Shown in pieces: positions 60,771 through 64,000 of a DNA stretch of 64,000 nt (position 1 is the first letter of the stretch; each line of letters starts with the position of its first letter). The notes beneath the pieces are model-generated. The model saw only the letters and a program-made list of their open reading frames with translations. It ran no database searches and had not been told where the DNA came from. The position numbers were made by a program, and so were the translations under genes. The DNA comes from Ignavibacteriota bacterium. GTDB taxonomy: Bacteria > Bacteroidota > Ignavibacteria > UBA10030 > UBA6906. The stretch is from positions 62,001 through 126,000 of the forward strand of contig JADJHP010000009.1 in the NCBI GenBank assembly GCA_016707525.1, written 5' to 3'.

Positions 60771-60808
60771 CGCCGCTTCTCCGGTAGAGGACTTCGGGAG
60801 AAACGGCG
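60771..60808 (-). terminator. Riboswitch-controlled intrinsic terminator
   Basis: On the minus strand a CGCCG/CGGCG and TTTCTCC/GGAGAA stem of 11-12 base pairs is followed by GTATTGTTTTTTG, a proper T-run. It lies between the TPP aptamer and the ribosome site of the receptor gene, as expected for an expression platform that stops transcription when TPP is bound. Confidence 0.8.
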
Positions 60809-60834
60809 TGCATGGCGGAAGAACACGACTGCAT

Positions 60835-60917
60835 CCGTTTCCCTACGCTGGTATGGCCCAGATCAGGTTCCAGGGTGTGATCTCAGTCCCGCACTGTGGG
60901 CGGGACACCCCTAACGG
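60835..60917 (-). promoter_or_regulatory. TPP riboswitch (THI element)
   Basis: The minus strand carries the conserved core: GGGGTG, a CCCGC/GCGGG arm, CTGAGA, ACCCTGGAACCTGATC, TGG, ACCAGCGTAGGGA. The closing stem is CCGTT (60917-60913) with AACGG (60839-60835). All key helices and the CTGAGA and AACCTGATC boxes match, so this is a thiamine pyrophosphate sensor. Confidence 0.95.
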
Positions 60918-60926
60918 TAACGCCCT

Positions 60927-60955
60927 ATGGTACCGGAATACATCCTCAGAAGCAA
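60927..60955 (-). promoter_or_regulatory. Promoter of the TPP-riboswitch operon
   Basis: TTGCTT (60950-60955) and TACCAT (60927-60932) are 17 bases apart on the minus strand; transcription would start right before the aptamer. Confidence 0.55.
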
Positions 60956-60958
60956 GTC

Positions 60959-60987
60959 TTGACAACCTCCTGCATTCTCCGCACATT
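60959..60987 (+). promoter_or_regulatory. Possible promoter of the Fpg/Nei-type gene
   Basis: TTGACA (60959-60964) is a perfect -35 box; CACATT 17 bases further is a poor -10. It lies 43 bases before the ATG at 61030 and is back to back with the riboswitch promoter. Confidence 0.4.
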
Positions 60988-61029
60988 TGTCCGGCACACT
61001 ACCGATCACGATCATAGAACTGAACCCGG

Positions 61030-61908
61030 ATGCCGGAACTCCCCGATCTCCTCCATATGCAGAAGTACCTCCGCGCACACGTGGTCGGGCAGACCATTAC
61101 TGCCGCGGAACTGCGGCAGCCCATCGTCCTCCGCAATGCCGTCGGCGATCCCCCGGAATTCATCCTCAAGTCCCTCGCGATCACCGCGGTGAACGTCCAC
61201 GGACCGTTCATCCGCTTCACGATCAGCTCCACACTGGAGCTCATCATGAATCTCATGCTGGCCGGACGCATCCAGCACCAGCGGAAGCCGGACAAGACCC
61301 TCGGCCATCTGTGCATGGTCCTGCACCTGTCGGACGGCACACGCCTGAACATCTGTGACGAGCAGAAGATGATGAAGATCTACTTCGTGCATTCGGGCGT
61401 CTACACCTCGATCCCGAATTTCACGAAGCTCGGGCTTCCCATCATGGATCCCTCATTCACTCTGGATGCGCTCGCGGCCGCGGCGAAGGAACATTCCCGG
61501 AAACAGGTCCGGGTCTTCATCAACGACCACACCATCCTGAACAGCATCGGGAATGCGTACGCGGACGAGATCCTGTTCGCGGCGGGGATCCACCCCAAGA
61601 CCATCGTCGCATCCCTGACCGGAGAGGATCTGCAGAAACTCCATACGGCGGTCGCCGGAGTGATGACCGATGGGGTCCGCGCGGTCGCCGCGGCGAACCA
61701 GCCCATCCACATCAAAGTGCGCGACCATATGAAGGTCCGCAACCGGAAGGGACAACCCTGCCTGCAATGCGGCACGATCATTCGCCGCGAGGGCGTCCGC
61801 GGCTACGACGTCTTTTTTTGCCCCACCTGCCAGCCGGCCCGCCGCAAGGTGTTCGTCGATTGGAGCACACTCCCACCACCGGCGGCCCCCGGAGCGGATT
61901 GCGAATAA
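61030..61908 (+). CDS. Divergent Fpg/Nei-family DNA glycosylase
   Basis: 292 residues. Fpg/Nei enzymes remove oxidised bases from DNA. The N-terminal Pro2 nucleophile and Glu3 are kept (MPELPD), as are the MNLMLAGRIQ segment, the H2TH region (ILNSIGNAYADEILFAAGI) and a C-terminal zinc finger CLQC-x16-CPTC with Arg before it. The Lys normally found near residue 57 in a (R)GK motif is not there (HGPFIRF). It may have different base preference. The gene stands alone. Confidence 0.85.
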   Translation: MPELPDLLHMQKYLRAHVVGQTITAAELRQPIVLRNAVGDPPEFILKSLAITAVNVHGPFIRFTISSTLELIMNLMLAGRIQHQRKPDKTLGHLCMVLHLSDGTRLNICDEQKMMKIYFVHSGVYTSIPNFTKLGLPIMDPSFTLDALAAAAKEHSRKQVRVFINDHTILNSIGNAYADEILFAAGIHPKTIVASLTGEDLQKLHTAVAGVMTDGVRAVAAANQPIHIKVRDHMKVRNRKGQPCLQCGTIIRREGVRGYDVFFCPTCQPARRKVFVDWSTLPPPAAPGADCE

Positions 61909-61966
61909 GGCGGATTCACCGTATCTTTGAGCAATACGAGCACCCGTTCCTGCCAGGAGTCCGACC

Positions 61967-62422
61967 ATGAACCTCCATGATCTATTGACGCGCGACGCTG
62001 ACGATATCCTGCGGGATGCCGGCGATGCGATCCAGCGTGCGCACCTGCATAGCTACGAAAAGGCCGGCAGCGAGAATACCCACCACCGCCTGAAAGCCCT
62101 TTTCACGCTCACGGTGCGCGCCGCAGCGGAACGGAACCTGGGGCCCATGATCGCTCACGCCGAAGGGATCGCCCGGGAGCGCTTTGAATCCGGGTTCGAT
62201 CTCTGGGAAGTGCAGACAGCCTTTAATGTGCTCGAAGAGGCCATCTGGGTCCGCATCCTCAAAGAACTCCCGCCGGAAGCGTATGCCGAAGCACTCGGAC
62301 TCATCAGCACGGTCCTCGGCGTGGGGAAAGATACCCTCGCCCGCCGGTATGTTTCGCTCGCGAGCAGGTCGCGGGTGCCGACACTGAATCTCCAATCCCT
62401 CTTCACCGGGACCGAGGGCTGA
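61967..62422 (+). CDS. Small helical protein, RsbRD_N-like
   Basis: 151 residues, apparently all alpha-helical. The segment FESGFDLWEVQTAFNVLEEAIW and the overall length recall the N-terminal domain of RsbRD-type stress regulators, which in other proteins is joined to a STAS or kinase domain. Here it stands alone. The function is unknown; the SpoIIE-type phosphatase at 47908-49116 belongs to a related kind of network. The upstream site is CCAGGAG. Confidence 0.6.
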   Translation: MNLHDLLTRDADDILRDAGDAIQRAHLHSYEKAGSENTHHRLKALFTLTVRAAAERNLGPMIAHAEGIARERFESGFDLWEVQTAFNVLEEAIWVRILKELPPEAYAEALGLISTVLGVGKDTLARRYVSLASRSRVPTLNLQSLFTGTEG

Positions 62423-62456
62423 CCAACGGCCGTCCACTCTTAACCATGAGGATCGC

Positions 62457-63914
62457 ATGCGCAGTCTGACTGTGATCTGTACCCTTGTTCTCCTGTCCGT
62501 GATGTGCACGGTTTTTGCCTTCGGACAGGATGCCATCCGCGCGCAACTGTTCGGGGAGACCGACAAACTGCTCGAAGCAGCAAAGGCCGGGAACGCGCAT
62601 CTCTACGCTCCGACCCAATACGAAAAGGCGATGGAAGCCTATCAGGACGCCGAGGCGGCCCTCAAGAAGGGAAAGGACCTTGAAGGGATCCGCGAGACCC
62701 TGACCGAGGCGAACGGCTATTTCCAGCGCACCCTTGAGGTGTGTAAGGTCGGTCAGGTCGCGTTCGCAGCCGTCATGAATGCCCGCGGCGATGCCATCAG
62801 CGCCGAAGCGGCGCGGTTCTCGCCTGAGCCGTGGACGAAGGCCGAAGAGCAACTGAAGAAAGCCGCCATGGACCTTGAAGACGGCGACATGAACGACGCC
62901 AAAGCACGAGCAGGGGAGGCGGAGGGAATGTACAGGACCGCGGAACTGGAAGCGATCAAAGCGAACTACCTGGGGCCCGCCCGTGCTCTCGTGGATAAGG
63001 CGGACGAGATGGATGCACGGGAGAGTGCTCCGGCCACCATCACTGCGACCGAGAAGCTGATCCGCCAGGCCGAAGAGCTCCTCAAGTCCAACCGCTACGA
63101 TACCGACGAGGCACGCCAACTCGCCCAGGAAGCGAAGTACGAAGGCCAGCACGCCATCACACTCTTCCAGTCGATCACTGCATTCAAGAAATCTGAACGT
63201 ACGCTCGAAGACCTGATCACGACCTACGAAGGCTACCTCACGACGGTGGGGAAAGCCCTGGATATGACGGCACGCTTCGACGGCGGCCCCGACGCTGCGG
63301 TGAATGCGCTCACCGCGGAGATCAATAAGCGCGAAGCGGAAACGGCCCGGGAGCGCGGGACGATCAAGCGGCAGGAAGAAGAGATCGTAACGCTCAAACA
63401 ACAGATCGCCTCGATGGAAAGCCGCCTCGGCTCCCTCACGGAAGCCGAACGGGAACTGAAGCGCCGCATCGAGATCCAGAAGCGCCAGGAGGAGACGTTC
63501 ACGGTGGTCTCCGCCATGTTCACCAAACAAGAAGGCATGGTACTCCGCGATGGACAGAACGGGATCATCCGCCTGTACGGACTCACCTTCCCTCCCGGCA
63601 GGAATACCATCGATCCGCAGTACTTCGGATTGCTGACGAAGGTCCAGGAAGCCATACGTAAATTCGGACGCTCGCAGGTATCGGTGGAAGGCCACACGGA
63701 TTCGCGCGGAAGCGACGATGCGAATCAGAAGCTCTCCGAAAGCCGGGCCCTCGCCGTGGCCGAATACCTGCGTGCCAACATGGGCGGCAACTTTCCGATC
63801 GTCTCCCAGGGCTTCGGCGAAAGCAAACCGGTCGCCTCGAACGATACCGAGGACGGGCGGGCCAAGAACCGGAGGATCGATATCATCATCGTGCCGGAAT
63901 GGGCGGTCAAGTAG
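62457..63914 (+). CDS. OmpA-family protein with long helical N-terminal part
   Basis: 485 residues. A signal peptide (ending FAFG-QDA) is followed by about 270 residues of helices rich in Ala, Glu and Lys (DUF4398-like), a coiled coil at about 285-345 (INKREAETARERGTIKRQEE...), and a C-terminal OmpA domain with TFPPGRNTID, VEGHTDSRGSDDANQKLSESRA and GRAKNRRIDI. The Asp and Arg that bind peptidoglycan are kept. It probably ties the outer membrane or an envelope complex to the cell wall. Confidence 0.9.
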   Translation: MRSLTVICTLVLLSVMCTVFAFGQDAIRAQLFGETDKLLEAAKAGNAHLYAPTQYEKAMEAYQDAEAALKKGKDLEGIRETLTEANGYFQRTLEVCKVGQVAFAAVMNARGDAISAEAARFSPEPWTKAEEQLKKAAMDLEDGDMNDAKARAGEAEGMYRTAELEAIKANYLGPARALVDKADEMDARESAPATITATEKLIRQAEELLKSNRYDTDEARQLAQEAKYEGQHAITLFQSITAFKKSERTLEDLITTYEGYLTTVGKALDMTARFDGGPDAAVNALTAEINKREAETARERGTIKRQEEEIVTLKQQIASMESRLGSLTEAERELKRRIEIQKRQEETFTVVSAMFTKQEGMVLRDGQNGIIRLYGLTFPPGRNTIDPQYFGLLTKVQEAIRKFGRSQVSVEGHTDSRGSDDANQKLSESRALAVAEYLRANMGGNFPIVSQGFGESKPVASNDTEDGRAKNRRIDIIIVPEWAVK

Positions 63915-63958
63915 AGAAAAGAGCATCGACAAAGAACAATGGTTGAGGGGAATTGAAC

Positions 63959-64000
63959 ATGATCAGGACGATTGCGGATTTTGAACGTGGCTGGGCCACG
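63959..64000 (+). CDS. Partial gene start, possibly DinB family
   Basis: An ATG 7 bases after GAGGGGAA begins MIRTIADFERGWAT and runs off the window. This opening resembles DinB-like proteins as I remember them, but 14 residues are too few to be sure. Confidence 0.4.
   Translation, partial: MIRTIADFERGWAT

Noticed and set aside
58604..60787. Long open frame on the plus strand opposite the TonB receptor (about 727 codons).
   Set aside because: The receptor, its riboswitch and operon partners are unmistakable on the minus strand; this frame runs through the riboswitch terminator and has no start signal.

Overview
The window is a chromosomal segment of high GC content from a Gram-negative bacterium of the FCB superphylum, most likely the Ignavibacteria/Bacteroidota side. 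The reasons are a secreted protein with a C-terminal type IX secretion sorting domain (31220-33487), a PUR-alpha-like DUF3276 protein, a type 2 isopentenyl diphosphate isomerase, a two-domain phosphoglucose/phosphomannose isomerase, a DUF3109 protein inside the fatty-acid operon, and a thiamine-regulated TonB receptor operon. The phylum is inferred from gene content; no rRNA or tRNA gene is visible. Vegetative promoters look like ordinary TTGACW-N17-TATAWT sites, and several put the start codon within about ten bases of the -10 box.

Region 1 (1-11.6 kb, minus strand) is an electron-transfer locus. In transcription order it holds a 13-heme cytochrome fused to a membrane cytochrome b, a 19-heme anchored cytochrome, a separate membrane cytochrome b, a tetraheme cytochrome c554-like protein, a seven-heme NapC/NirT-type quinol dehydrogenase, a beta-barrel protein, a 14-heme cytochrome and a 13-heme lipoprotein. 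I count 70 c-type heme motifs. The layout suggests a route from quinol through the periplasm to the outer membrane. Upstream (11.7-15.6 kb) lie a degenerate receiver protein, a universal stress protein, a sigma-54 response regulator and its PAS histidine kinase. Similar -24/-12-like motifs stand before three genes of this region.

Region 2 (15.7-34 kb): ahcY, metK and a sugar-nucleotidyltransferase run leftwards. Isoprenoid genes (fni, polyprenyl synthase), HPr, enzyme I and a sugar-phosphate isomerase run rightwards. Next come a peptidase/propeller/Omp85 fusion, a PQQ-propeller lipoprotein, a PEGA protein, a CRP-family regulator, ribH, the T9SS cargo protein and DUF3276.

Region 3 (34-43.8 kb, plus) is a long housekeeping operon: yceD, rpmF, plsX, fabH, fabD, DUF3109, fabG, acpP, fabF, rnc, a BamA-like barrel and rsmE.

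Region 4 (43.8-54.6 kb, minus) covers histidine degradation (fchA, ftcD, hutI, hutU; no hutH seen), a DUF5700 metallopeptidase, a SpoIIE-type phosphatase, a VOC protein, a RidA lipoprotein, and an adenosine deaminase / SixA / adenosine-specific kinase group. A second NtrC-type regulator with an altered GAFTGA loop diverges from add.

Region 5 (56-64 kb): a TPP riboswitch with an intrinsic terminator controls a TonB receptor, thiamine pyrophosphokinase and an SSS-family symporter, which makes the symporter a candidate thiamine transporter. Then come a divergent Fpg/Nei glycosylase, an RsbRD_N-like protein, an OmpA-family protein and the first codons of a possible DinB protein. Heptamer-repeat tracts and a duplicated GC-rich palindrome sit between or inside genes. 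No insertion sequence, phage, CRISPR array or attachment site was seen.
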